A stretch of DNA of 64,000 nt from Streptomyces sp. SID12501 (GTDB lineage Bacteria; Actinomycetota; Actinomycetes; Streptomycetales; Streptomycetaceae). The stretch lies in contig NZ_JAAGLU010000043.1 of the NCBI RefSeq assembly GCF_010550245.1, forward strand, positions 21,111-85,110, written 5' to 3'. The position numbers were made by a program, and so were the translations under genes. Positions 7,100 through 16,061 of the stretch are shown here, in pieces. Within the stretch, counting starts at the first letter, position 1; each line of letters opens with the position of its first letter. The notes below the pieces were generated by a model. That model was not told the origin of the DNA, searched no databases, and saw only the letters and a program-made list of their open reading frames with translations.

Positions 7100-8314
7100 C
7101 TATGTCTCGACAGAACCGCTGGTGGAGGCGGTCTGCCGGAACAACCATTCGGATTTCAGCTCGGCATATCCGGGCTTGATGACGTCATTGATCATCGCCA
7201 GTCGTTCATCGAAAGGAATGAATGCTGACTTCATAGCATTGACGGAGAACCATTGCAGGTCGTCGAGCGTATAAGCGAATGCTTCGACAAGATGCTCGAA
7301 TTCCCGGCTCATTCCGGTACCCGACATCAGCCGGTTGTCGGTGTTCACGGTCGCGCGGAAGTGCAGTTTGCGCAGCAGCCCGATGGGGTGCTCGGCGTAG
7401 GAGGCCGCGGCACCGGTCTGGAGGTTGGAGCTGGGGCACAGTTCGAGGGGGATGCGCTTGTCCCGCACATAGGAGGCCAGGCGGCCGAGTTTCACCGAGC
7501 CGTCGGCCTGGACCTCGATGTCGTCGATGATGCGCACGCCGTGGCCGAGCCGGTCGGCGCCGCACCACTGGAGGGCCTGCCAGATGGAGGGAAGCCCGAA
7601 TGCCTCACCGGCGTGGATGGTGAAGTGGTTGTTCTCGCGCTTGAGGAACTCGAACGCGTCGAGGTGCCGGGTGGGCGGGAAGCCGGCCTCGGCACCCGCG
7701 ATGTCGAAACCGACGACGCCCAGATCGCGGTACCTGTTCGCCAGTTCGGCGATCTCCAGGGAGCGGGCGGCGTGCCGCATCGCGGTGAGCAGGGCGCCCA
7801 CCCGGATGCGGTGACCGTTCTCCCGGGCCCGGCGCTCACCTTCCCGGAAGCCCTCGTTGACGGCCTCGACGACCTCTTCGAGGGTGAGGCCGCCTTCGAG
7901 GTGCTGCTCGGGCGCGTACCGCACCTCTGCGTAGATGACACCGTCCTCGGCGAGGTCCTCGGCGCACTCGGCGGCGACCCGCACGAGGGCGTCGCGGGTC
8001 TGCATGACGGCGCAGGTGTGGGCGAAGGTCTCCAAGTACCGTTCCAGGGAACCGGAGTCGGCGGCGTCGCGGAACCAGGCGCCGAGCTTGTCGGGGTCGG
8101 TCTGGGGCAGTTGGGCGTAGCCCGCGTCACGGGCCAGGTCGACGATCGTGCCGGGGCGCAGGCCGCCGTCGAGGTGGTCGTGCAGCAGGACCTTGGGGGC
8201 GCGGCGGATCTGGTCCGGGGTGGGACCGGGACCGGGGCTCACGCCGGTGTTCGCGCTCACGTTCGCGTTCTGGGCCGTCTTCTGACTCGTCGTCCGATCA
8301 CTCTGGCTCGTCAT
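7100..8314 (-). CDS. add: Adenosine deaminase
   Basis: A 404-residue zinc hydrolase of the purine salvage pathway (adenosine or deoxyadenosine to inosine). Motifs: LLHDHLDGGLRPGTI (HxH zinc ligands plus substrate contacts), FTIHAGEAFGLP (zinc His), RLGHGVRI (catalytic His), ELCPSSNLQTGA, and TVNTDNRLMSGT (zinc Asp and catalytic Asp). About 40 N-terminal residues rich in Ser/Thr/Asn precede the domain. The palindrome CTACGCGCGTAG sits only 17 bases before the start, the same element found before the nucleoside transporter genes. Together they suggest one purine/pyrimidine nucleoside salvage regulon. Confidence 0.92.
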   Translation of the reverse strand: MTSQSDRTTSQKTAQNANVSANTGVSPGPGPTPDQIRRAPKVLLHDHLDGGLRPGTIVDLARDAGYAQLPQTDPDKLGAWFRDAADSGSLERYLETFAHTCAVMQTRDALVRVAAECAEDLAEDGVIYAEVRYAPEQHLEGGLTLEEVVEAVNEGFREGERRARENGHRIRVGALLTAMRHAARSLEIAELANRYRDLGVVGFDIAGAEAGFPPTRHLDAFEFLKRENNHFTIHAGEAFGLPSIWQALQWCGADRLGHGVRIIDDIEVQADGSVKLGRLASYVRDKRIPLELCPSSNLQTGAAASYAEHPIGLLRKLHFRATVNTDNRLMSGTGMSREFEHLVEAFAYTLDDLQWFSVNAMKSAFIPFDERLAMINDVIKPGYAELKSEWLFRQTASTSGSVET

Positions 8315-8330
8315 TTCCGCACTCTAACTC

Positions 8331-8342
8331 CTACGCGCGTAG
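8331..8342. promoter_or_regulatory. Palindrome CTACGCGCGTAG before add
   Basis: A perfect 12-bp palindrome 17 bases upstream of the add start, directly abutting its AGGAG. The same palindrome occurs before the nucleoside ABC ATPase (20111-20122), and a one-sided variant before both BMP lipoproteins (21437-21448, 25106-25117). It is probably a repressor operator; the regulator is unknown. Confidence 0.6.
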
Positions 8343-8458
8343 ATCTCCTGTCTCCTCCTCCCTTTTTCTCCCCTTCTTCGCCTGTACGTTTCCGTCGATA
8401 TGTAACGGTGACCGCGAGGACGGGTCGCGTACACCGATGCTTCTGACACTGTTCTGCC

Positions 8459-9220
8459 ATGGCACACCAAGTGACGCCGGTACGACAGGCCCGGCTCGGA
8501 AAGGCGATGGGCCCGGAGCCGACGTCGGTGAGCGGCGTGGTCCTGCTGCTTCCCGGCGGTGACGAGGTATCGACCCGCAGGCCGTCCCCCATGCTGGCGG
8601 CCGCCTCCGTCAGGACGTTGGGCCGCCGACTCGCCCGCGCGGGCCGTACGGACGGACTGGCCGTACACGTCGTCCACTACCGCTACCGCGGCTGGAACGG
8701 CATCGAGGCGCAGCTCGCGCACGACGCGCGATGGGCCGTCGACGAGATCGTACGACGGTACGGCGACGTCTCCGTGTGCCTCGCCGGCGTCGACATGGGC
8801 GGCCGGGCGGCGCTCCGCGCCGCGGATCACGAGGCCGTCAACTCCGTACTGGCGATGGCGCCCTGGCTGCCCGAGGAGGACGTGGCGGCGCCGCCGGAAC
8901 CGGTACGTCAGCTGAGCGGGCGTCGGGTAATGATCGTGCACGGCACGAACGACCAACGGACCGATCCCGAACTGTCGTTCCGGTTCGCGGCGCGGGCGAA
9001 GAAGGCGAACCGGGACATCTGCCGGTTCGAAGTGCACGCGGACGGGCACGGGTTGCATCAGTACCGGCAGGAAGTGCACGCGCTGGCCGAGGACTTCGTG
9101 ATGGAGGTGCTGTTCGGGCGGGGGTTCTCCCGGCCTGTGCAGGACGCGCTGATGGCTCCGCCGCCGCTGGGGTTGAGGATGCCGTTGGCCGCGGGGTTCG
9201 GTAGGTCTTTGCGCCGATAG
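8459..9220 (+). CDS. Alpha/beta-hydrolase-like protein with Asp in the nucleophile elbow
   Basis: 253 residues. The fold is suggested by VSGVVLLLPGGDE (oxyanion region), VHYRYRGWNG, the elbow CLAGVDMGGRAALRAA, HGTNDQRTDP (acid loop) and ADGHGLHQY (catalytic His). The elbow reads G-x-D-x-G, that is Asp where serine hydrolases have Ser. This would fit an Asp-nucleophile enzyme (epoxide hydrolase or dehalogenase type) or an inactive homologue. ATG 8459 lacks a clear ribosome site; ATG 8507 is an alternative. It is divergent from add and may share the intervening promoter region. Confidence 0.75.
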   Translation: MAHQVTPVRQARLGKAMGPEPTSVSGVVLLLPGGDEVSTRRPSPMLAAASVRTLGRRLARAGRTDGLAVHVVHYRYRGWNGIEAQLAHDARWAVDEIVRRYGDVSVCLAGVDMGGRAALRAADHEAVNSVLAMAPWLPEEDVAAPPEPVRQLSGRRVMIVHGTNDQRTDPELSFRFAARAKKANRDICRFEVHADGHGLHQYRQEVHALAEDFVMEVLFGRGFSRPVQDALMAPPPLGLRMPLAAGFGRSLRR

Positions 9221-9261
9221 GTTCGGGGCGGTCGGGGTTGTGTTCGAAGTGCGGGCGGGTG

Positions 9262-9315
9262 GGGGCTGGTCGCGCCCACGCGGCGGAGCCGCAAATGTCA
9301 CAGCCCCGCGCCCCT
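9262..9315. repeat. Streptomyces palindromic intergenic repeat (copy 1)
   Basis: It contains GGGCTGGTCGCGCCCACG, a GCGGC-GGA-GCCGC hairpin, and CAGCCCCGCGCCCCT. The same ends reappear inverted at 52226-52313. It lies between two convergent genes, so it may also act as a terminator. Confidence 0.7.
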
Positions 9316-9334
9316 CAAAGCAGGGCCGTCGCCG

Positions 9335-10288
9335 TCACGTAGGCAGCAAGTTGCCCCTTCTTGACAGCAGGAAACGCTTGAAAGCTGCCACCGGCGGGGT
9401 GTCCGGGTGGCCGTCGAGCCAAGCGACACCGATCTCTCTCGCCGCTCTTGGTGAGGTGACCGTCAGTTCTGCGACTCCCGGGCGTGGGACCGCCGGAGGC
9501 GGGAGGAGAGCCACCCCCAGCCCGGCCGCCACCAGGCCTCTCAACGTCTCCGCCTCCTCTCCCTCGAAGGCGATCCGGGGGCGGAAGCCGGCCTGCCGGC
9601 AGAGGTCGTCGGTGATGCGGCGGAGGCCGTAGCCGGGTTCCAGGGTGACGAAGGTTTCGTCGGCCGCTTCGGCCAGGCGGACTCGTCTGCGGGTGGCGAG
9701 GCGGTGGTCGGCGGGGACGACCAGGCGGAGTTTCTGTTCGTCCAGGCGGCGGGCGACCAGGTCGGGGGCGTCCGGGACGGGCGAGGTGAGGCAGAGGTCG
9801 AGTTCGCCGGAACGCAGGCGTTCGATCATGGCCTCGCCGTAGTTCTGTACGAGGGTGAAGCGGACGCGGGGATGGTCGGCGCGGAAGGCGTGCAGCAGCC
9901 CGGGGACGGTCTCGGCGCCCATGGTGTGCAGGAAGCCGAAGGCGACCTTGCCGGTGGCGGGGTCGGCGTCGGCGCGTACCTCGTCGGCGGCCCGCCCGAT
10001 CTCCGCGAGGGCCCGCTCGACGGAGGCGAGGAACGTACGGCCCGCGGGGGTGAGGGAGACGGTCCGTCCCCGGCGGGCGAAGAGGTCCACGCCGAGGTCC
10101 TGTTCGAGGCGGACCATCGCCCGGGAGAGCGTCGACTGCGGGACCTGCATCTCCTGGGCGGCGCGGGTGACGTGCTCCGTGCGGGCGACTCCGGCGAAGT
10201 AGGACAGGCGGGGGGCGAGGGCGGTCACGATGTCTTCCGTGTCACTGGACGGTGACAGGCGGGCTACTGACCTCTGCTGATGCACCAT
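9335..10288 (-). CDS. LysR-family transcriptional regulator
   Basis: A 317-residue LysR-type regulator. The N-terminal winged helix-turn-helix reads LSYFAGVARTEHVTRAAQEMQVPQ, STLSRAMVRLEQDLGVDLFARR and GRTVSLTPAG. The C-terminal effector domain has the two alpha/beta subdomains (KVAFGFLHTMGAETVPGLL, LRLVVPADHRLA, GLGVALLPPPAVPRPGV). ATG 10288 was chosen as the last Met before the HTH. There is no strong ribosome site, and the open frame continues far upstream as a shadow of the divergent gene. It is 63 bases from a divergent MFS transporter, the classic layout for a LysR controlling its neighbour. The inducer is unknown. Confidence 0.88.
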   Translation of the reverse strand: MVHQQRSVARLSPSSDTEDIVTALAPRLSYFAGVARTEHVTRAAQEMQVPQSTLSRAMVRLEQDLGVDLFARRGRTVSLTPAGRTFLASVERALAEIGRAADEVRADADPATGKVAFGFLHTMGAETVPGLLHAFRADHPRVRFTLVQNYGEAMIERLRSGELDLCLTSPVPDAPDLVARRLDEQKLRLVVPADHRLATRRRVRLAEAADETFVTLEPGYGLRRITDDLCRQAGFRPRIAFEGEEAETLRGLVAAGLGVALLPPPAVPRPGVAELTVTSPRAAREIGVAWLDGHPDTPPVAAFKRFLLSRRGNLLPT

Positions 10289-10351
10289 GGGAACGATTAT
10301 GGGGTTTCCGTGCATTGGACGGATGAACGGGGGCGTACGTAACTTCGAGGC

Positions 10352-11632
10352 ATGCCTGCTGCCAGTACCGGGGCGTCCACGATCGTGGCCGCCGCCCCTC
10401 CGTCGCTCCCCTCGCCCCCCGTCGTCGACTCCCGTATGGCCCCGGGTGGGCCCGGCTACCGGCGGATGAGTTTCGCGCTCTTCCTCGCGGGCGTGGCGAC
10501 CTTCGCCCTTCTCTACTCCACGCAGGCGCTGCTGCCGTTGATCTCCGGCGAGTTCGGGGTGCCGGCGAGCGACGCGAGCTGGACGGTGTCGGCGGCGACC
10601 GGTGCGCTGGCCCTGTTCGTCCTCCCGATGAGCGCGCTGTCGGAACGGTTCGGGCGGCGTGCGGTGATGACGGCGTCGCTGGCCGTGGCGGCCACGGTCG
10701 GGATGCTGGTGCCCTTCGCCCCGTCGCTGGGCGCCCTCGTCGCGCTGCGGGCGGTGCAGGGCGCCGCGCTGGCGGGGCTGCCGGCGTCGGCGACCGCGTA
10801 TCTGGCCGAGGAGGTCCGCCCCAAGGCGCTGATCACGGCGATCGGCCTGTTCGTGGCCGGCAACAGCGTGGGCGGGATGAGCGGCCGGGTCATCACGGGC
10901 TGGGTCGCGCAGGAGTGGGGCTGGCGGGTCGCGGTCGCCGTGATCGGCGTCGTGGCTGTGGGCTGCGCGGTGGCCTTCCGGCTGCTGCTCCCCGCTCCGC
11001 GTCACTTCCGGACGGGCTCGCTGCGTCCGCGGGTGCTGGCGCGCACGGTCCGTACGCATCTGGCGAACCCGTTGCTGCGGCGGCTGTACGCGATCGGCGC
11101 GCTGTTCATGACGGTGTTCGGCGGGGTCTACACGGTGATCGGCTACCGCCTGACGGAGGCCCCCTTCGGCCTGCCCCAGGGCATCGTCGGCTCGGTCTTC
11201 CTGGTGTACCTGGTGGGTACGGTGTCGGCGTCGACGGCGGGGAAGCTGGTGGCCCGCCTGGGGCGCCGGGGTGCGCTGTACCTGGCCGGCGGTACGACGA
11301 CGGCAGGCCTGCTGCTGTCCCTGTCGGACACCCTGGCGCTGGTTCTGCTGGGCCTGGTCCTGATCACGGCGGGCTTCTTCGCGGGGCACGCGGTGGCGTC
11401 GTCGGCGGTGAGCCACACGGCGAAGGAGGGGCGGGCGCAGGCCTCGGCGCTGTACCAGTCGGCGTACTACATCGGCTCCAGCGCCGGCAGTACGTTGGGC
11501 GCGGTGGCGTTCCACGCGAGTGGCTGGTCGGGGACGGTGGCGATGGGGTTGCTGGCGGTGCTCGGCGTGGTGACGGTCACGGTGATGGGGTCCCGGGCGG
11601 CTCGGAGCGTGCGGGTGCCGGCGGCAGCGTGA
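10352..11632 (+). CDS. MFS transporter (YnfM-like)
   Basis: A 426-residue major facilitator with 12 predicted membrane segments after a 38-residue Pro/Ser-rich N-terminus. The loop 2-3 signature is MSALSERFGRRAVM, the central loop follows PAPRHFRTGSLRPR, and AGKLVARLGRRGAL is the equivalent loop in the second half. The arrangement resembles the YnfM/CynX-type exporter subgroup. Substrate not predictable. The divergent LysR gene at 9335 is the likely regulator. Confidence 0.87.
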   Translation: MPAASTGASTIVAAAPPSLPSPPVVDSRMAPGGPGYRRMSFALFLAGVATFALLYSTQALLPLISGEFGVPASDASWTVSAATGALALFVLPMSALSERFGRRAVMTASLAVAATVGMLVPFAPSLGALVALRAVQGAALAGLPASATAYLAEEVRPKALITAIGLFVAGNSVGGMSGRVITGWVAQEWGWRVAVAVIGVVAVGCAVAFRLLLPAPRHFRTGSLRPRVLARTVRTHLANPLLRRLYAIGALFMTVFGGVYTVIGYRLTEAPFGLPQGIVGSVFLVYLVGTVSASTAGKLVARLGRRGALYLAGGTTTAGLLLSLSDTLALVLLGLVLITAGFFAGHAVASSAVSHTAKEGRAQASALYQSAYYIGSSAGSTLGAVAFHASGWSGTVAMGLLAVLGVVTVTVMGSRAARSVRVPAAA

Positions 11633-11757
11633 CCGAAGCTTCTTCCTCGCCCGAGGGCGAAAAACCTTCTCCCCGGGCCGTTGTCAGTCCCCTGCGCTAG
11701 CTTTCTTCGTGTTCGGTCGCGATGAGGCGACGAAGGCAGCCATGGGGTGGGTTGGCG

Positions 11758-12798
11758 ATGGGTGACAGTACGGCTACTGCGACAGACCTCGACGTACAAC
11801 TGGAACGGCACCGCGTCGAACTGACCGGGTACTGCTACCGCATGCTCGGCTCCTCCTTCGAGGCCGAGGACGCCGTACAGGACACCATGGTCCGCGCCTG
11901 GCGGAACCACGAGAAGTTCGAGGGGCGCTCCAGCCTCCGTTCCTGGCTGTACCGCATCGCCACCAACGTCTGCCTGGACATGCTGACCGCCGGCAACAAG
12001 CGCGCCCGCCCCATGGACCTCACCGACTCCACGCCCCTCGCCAGGGCCGCCCTCTTCCCGCGCCCCGACAACACCTGGCTGGAACCGATGCCGGACGCCC
12101 GCGTGCTGCCGACCGTCGAGGACCCGGCGGAGGCCGCCGTGGCCAAGGAGTCCGTGCGGCTCGCCTTCATGGCCGCCCTGCAGCAACTCCCCGCGAAACA
12201 AAGGGCCGTGCTGATCCTCCGTGAGGTGCTGGCCTGGAAGGCGAGCGAGGTCGCCGAACTCCTCGACACCTCGGTCGCGTCGGTCAACAGCGCTCTCCAA
12301 CGGGCCCGGGCGACCCTCGCCGAGCGGGACAGTGCCACCGCCGAGGCCGGTGCCGGTGCCGCCGTCTCCGACCCGCTCAGCGAAGAGCAGCAGAAACTGC
12401 TCGAGCGCTATGTCGCCGCGTTCGAGGGATACGACATGACGGCGCTCACGGCGCTGCTGCACGAGGACGCCATCATGACGATGCCGCCGTTCGACCTGTG
12501 GCTGACCGGGCCGGAGGACATCACCGGCTTCATGACGACGCTCGGCGCCGCCTGCGCGGGCTCGCACCTCGTGCCGGTCGCCGTCAACGGGCTGCCGGGC
12601 TTCGCCCAGTACAAGCCGGACGAGGAGACGGGCGGCTACTCCCCCTGGGCGGTCCAGGTGCTGGAGATCTCAGACGGCCGGATCACCGGGTTCCACTGCT
12701 TCCTCGACACCAAGCGCTGGTTCCCGCTGTTCGGCCTCCCTCTCTCGCTCCCCCTCGACGTCGAAGCCGAGACCGACCAGGTCCAGGAAGGCGAGTAG
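11758..12798 (+). CDS. ECF sigma factor with SnoaL-like C-terminal domain (SigX5 / TIGR02960 type)
   Basis: 346 residues. Region 2 at the N-terminus (LTGYCYRMLGSSFEAEDAVQDTMVRAWR), region 4 (LPAKQRAVLILREVLAWKASEVAELLDTSVASVNSALQRARATL), then a linker and a SnoaL/NTF2-like domain (YVAAFEGYDMTALTALLHEDAIMTMPPF, LEISDGRITGFHCFLD). Such fused domains replace a classical anti-sigma factor and tune the sigma in cis (family knowledge). ATG 11758 follows GGGTGGG; an earlier in-frame ATG at 11722 adds only an Arg-rich leader. The last 129 bases overlap, antisense, the 3' end of the STAS gene. Confidence 0.87.
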   Translation: MGDSTATATDLDVQLERHRVELTGYCYRMLGSSFEAEDAVQDTMVRAWRNHEKFEGRSSLRSWLYRIATNVCLDMLTAGNKRARPMDLTDSTPLARAALFPRPDNTWLEPMPDARVLPTVEDPAEAAVAKESVRLAFMAALQQLPAKQRAVLILREVLAWKASEVAELLDTSVASVNSALQRARATLAERDSATAEAGAGAAVSDPLSEEQQKLLERYVAAFEGYDMTALTALLHEDAIMTMPPFDLWLTGPEDITGFMTTLGAACAGSHLVPVAVNGLPGFAQYKPDEETGGYSPWAVQVLEISDGRITGFHCFLDTKRWFPLFGLPLSLPLDVEAETDQVQEGE

Positions 12799-13083
12799 GG
12801 CGGGCGCCGGTTCCCGGAGGCGTATCCGGCCTCCGGCCCGGCGGGCGGCCAGCTGGAGCCGGGCCAGCAGTTCCACCGTGTCCAGCCCCGGCGGCCCCAG
12901 CCCCGCCACATCGCACACCACGACCGGGTCACGACCACCACCGCCGCCGCGAGTCGCCAACAGCGCACGCACGTCCTGGCACAGCCCCGGCACACCTTCG
13001 CGGGTGACGGGGCCGGCCAGCACGAGTACAGCGGGTGTCAGGGCGTCCACGAACGGTAGACCGGACGGCCGCCCGTAACTCAT
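12670..13083 (-). CDS. STAS-domain protein (anti-sigma antagonist-like)
   Basis: 137 residues from ATG 13083 (GTG or ATG further up to 13104 possible). The visible STAS-like core is PAVLVLAGPVTREGVPGLCQDVRALL, VVVCDVAGLGPPGLDTVELLARLQLAARRAGGRIRLREPAPAL, LLAFLDLVGLGF. The usual phosphorylatable Ser position (DxSG) reads LGPPGLD, so conventional kinase-switch control is doubtful. The gene faces the ECF sigma gene, and the two overlap by 129 bases at their 3' ends. The overlap encodes the charged C-terminal tail here and the SnoaL domain end there. Confidence 0.78.
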   Translation of the reverse strand: MSYGRPSGLPFVDALTPAVLVLAGPVTREGVPGLCQDVRALLATRGGGGGRDPVVVCDVAGLGPPGLDTVELLARLQLAARRAGGRIRLREPAPALLAFLDLVGLGFDVEGEREREAEQREPALGVEEAVEPGDPAV

Positions 13084-13240
13084 CGCTCGCGCGTTGGAGC
13101 CCACCCGCTGAAGCCCACCCGTTGAGATCGCTTTGACGCGCGCCCCTCCTCCCCCGGAGGGTTGCGTGTATGCCCCACGAACCGTCCCCGCCCGTGATGT
13201 CGCACGGCCGCCTCCCTTCCGCCTCCGTGAAGGAGGCTCC

Positions 13241-14161
13241 GTGCAAGGCGTGCTGACCGGGTTCGCGGTGATCGCCGTGGTGATCGGCGTCGGTTATGTG
13301 ATCGGGCTGCGCGGCTACCTCGGGGACAACGGACGCGAGGTCCTGACCAAGCTCGCCTTCCATGTGGCCACCCCGGCCCTGCTGTTCACCATGCTCGCCC
13401 GGGCCGACCTGTCGGTGGTCTTCTCCAGCCGGCTCCTGATCACCGCGCTGAGCACGATCGCGGCGGCGAGCGTCTTCGTCGCGGTGGGCGTCGTACGCCG
13501 CTGGGGCGCCGGACGTACGACGATCGGCGCGCTCTGCTCCAGTTACGTCAACTCGGGCAACCTCGGTATCCCGATCGCCGTGTATGTGCTGGGCGATGCC
13601 TCGCTCGTCGCGCCGGTGCTGCTGTTCCAGCTGATCGTGGTCACACCGGTCGCGCTGACCGTCCTCGATCTGACGAGCACCGGTGAGAAGGGCCCGCTGT
13701 GGCGGCAGTTGATCACACCGATACGCAACCCCATCGCCGTCGCCACACTCTCCGGGGTGCTGGTGGCGGCGACGGGCCTCACCGTCCCCGCGCCGGTGAT
13801 GGACCCGCTGACCCTGATCGGCAACATGTCCGTCCCGGCGGTGCTGATGGCGTTCGGTATCTCACTGTCCGGCAGTACCTGGCCGTTGCGGGGCCCCGAG
13901 CGGACTCCCGTACTGCTGTCGGTCGCCCTGAAGTCGGTGGGTCAGCCGGTGGCCGCCTGGGCGCTGGCCGCGGGTGTCTTCGGCCTGCACGGCGCGCCCC
14001 TGCTCGACGTGGTGGTCACCTCGGCCCTGCCCGCCGCCCAGAACCTCTTCACGTACGCGAGCCGCTACCGCGTGGGGGAGACCCTGGCCCGCGAGTCGAT
14101 TCTGCTGTCGACCGTCCTGGCCGTACCTGTGCTGGTGGTCGTCGCGGCCCTGCTGGGCTGA
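13241..14161 (+). CDS. AEC-family (auxin efflux carrier-like) transporter
   Basis: 306 residues. GTG 13241 was chosen because GAAGGAGG lies 6 bases upstream; a further 36 codons upstream are open but unlike the family. There are about 10 membrane segments in two halves. Typical family spots are LTKLAFHVATPALLFTML, SYVNSGNLGIPIAVYVLGD (conserved NxGxxG-type motif) and MSVPAVLMAFGISL. Bacterial AEC proteins export malonate, malate or amino acids. The substrate here is unknown. Confidence 0.87.
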   Translation: MQGVLTGFAVIAVVIGVGYVIGLRGYLGDNGREVLTKLAFHVATPALLFTMLARADLSVVFSSRLLITALSTIAAASVFVAVGVVRRWGAGRTTIGALCSSYVNSGNLGIPIAVYVLGDASLVAPVLLFQLIVVTPVALTVLDLTSTGEKGPLWRQLITPIRNPIAVATLSGVLVAATGLTVPAPVMDPLTLIGNMSVPAVLMAFGISLSGSTWPLRGPERTPVLLSVALKSVGQPVAAWALAAGVFGLHGAPLLDVVVTSALPAAQNLFTYASRYRVGETLARESILLSTVLAVPVLVVVAALLG

Positions 14162-14172
14162 GCGAACGCGGT

Positions 14173-14206
14173 GCGCCCGGGCAGGGATCACTCCCCACCC
14201 GGGCGC
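14173..14206. terminator. Bidirectional terminator hairpin
   Basis: A perfect 9-bp GC stem (14173-14181 with 14198-14206) lies between the convergent AEC and deoA stops. Confidence 0.65.
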
Positions 14207-14239
14207 CCGCACGCTCGCTCGCTCCGTCCCGCTACCGGC

Positions 14240-15532
<1,293 letters not shown>

Positions 15533-15561
15533 GGCTTTGGCTTCCTTCCGGTGGTTCCGAT

Positions 15562-15574
15562 GGTTCTGAGAACC
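15562..15574. promoter_or_regulatory. 13-bp palindrome GGTTCT-G-AGAACC in the deoA leader
   Basis: A perfect inverted repeat 30 bases upstream of the deoA start, within a GGTTC-rich leader (GGTGGTTCC / GGTTCTGAGAACC / GGTGGTTC). It could be an operator or part of a leader structure. Confidence 0.4.
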
Positions 15575-15594
15575 GGTGGTTCTGCGAAACTGTG

Positions 15595-15636
15595 CGGCCC
15601 CCCTGAGACCGAGCGATCGTCGACTCAGGGGGGCCG
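15595..15636 (-). terminator. Hairpin just after cdd, inside the operon
   Basis: A perfect 13-bp stem (15595-15607 with 15624-15636), 9 bases past the cdd stop on the minus strand. It is likely a terminator or attenuator that lowers deoA transcription relative to cdd. Confidence 0.65.
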
Positions 15637-15644
15637 TACGGGAG

Positions 15645-16061
15645 TTACTTGGTGAGGTGGTCCGGGCCGAAGGCCTGGGGGAGCATCTCCGAGAGGGGCA
15701 GGATGCCCGCCGGGGTCTCCAGCAGCAGGCCCGCGCCGCCGAACTCGTACAGCAGCTGCCGGCAGCGACCGCACGGGACGAGGACGTCACCCTTGCCGTC
15801 CACGCACGTGAAGTGCGTCAGCCGGCCGCCGCCGGTCAGCTGGAGCTCGGAGACCAGGCCGCACTCGGCGCACAGCCCGATCCCGTACGAGGCGTTCTCG
15901 ACGTTGCAGCCCGAGACCGTGCGGCCGTCGTTGACCAGGGCCGCGACACCGACCGGGTAACCCGAGTAGGGGGCGTACGCCCGGGACATCGCGTCCCGGG
16001 CCACCGCCCGCAGCTTCTCCCAGTCCACCTGTTCGGCGTTCGTGTGCTCGGTCGCCGTCAC
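15645..16061 (-). CDS. cdd: Cytidine deaminase
   Basis: A 138-residue zinc enzyme converting cytidine/deoxycytidine to uridine/deoxyuridine. Motifs: AYAPYSGYPVGVAAL, GCNVENASYGIGLCAECG (zinc Cys and catalytic Glu), VLVPCGRCRQLLYEF (two zinc Cys). GTG 16061 overlaps the permease stop (GTGA) and follows an AAGGGGG stretch, so it is coupled to the transporter genes. It supplies uridine for salvage alongside deoA. Confidence 0.93.
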   Translation of the reverse strand: MTATEHTNAEQVDWEKLRAVARDAMSRAYAPYSGYPVGVAALVNDGRTVSGCNVENASYGIGLCAECGLVSELQLTGGGRLTHFTCVDGKGDVLVPCGRCRQLLYEFGGAGLLLETPAGILPLSEMLPQAFGPDHLTK

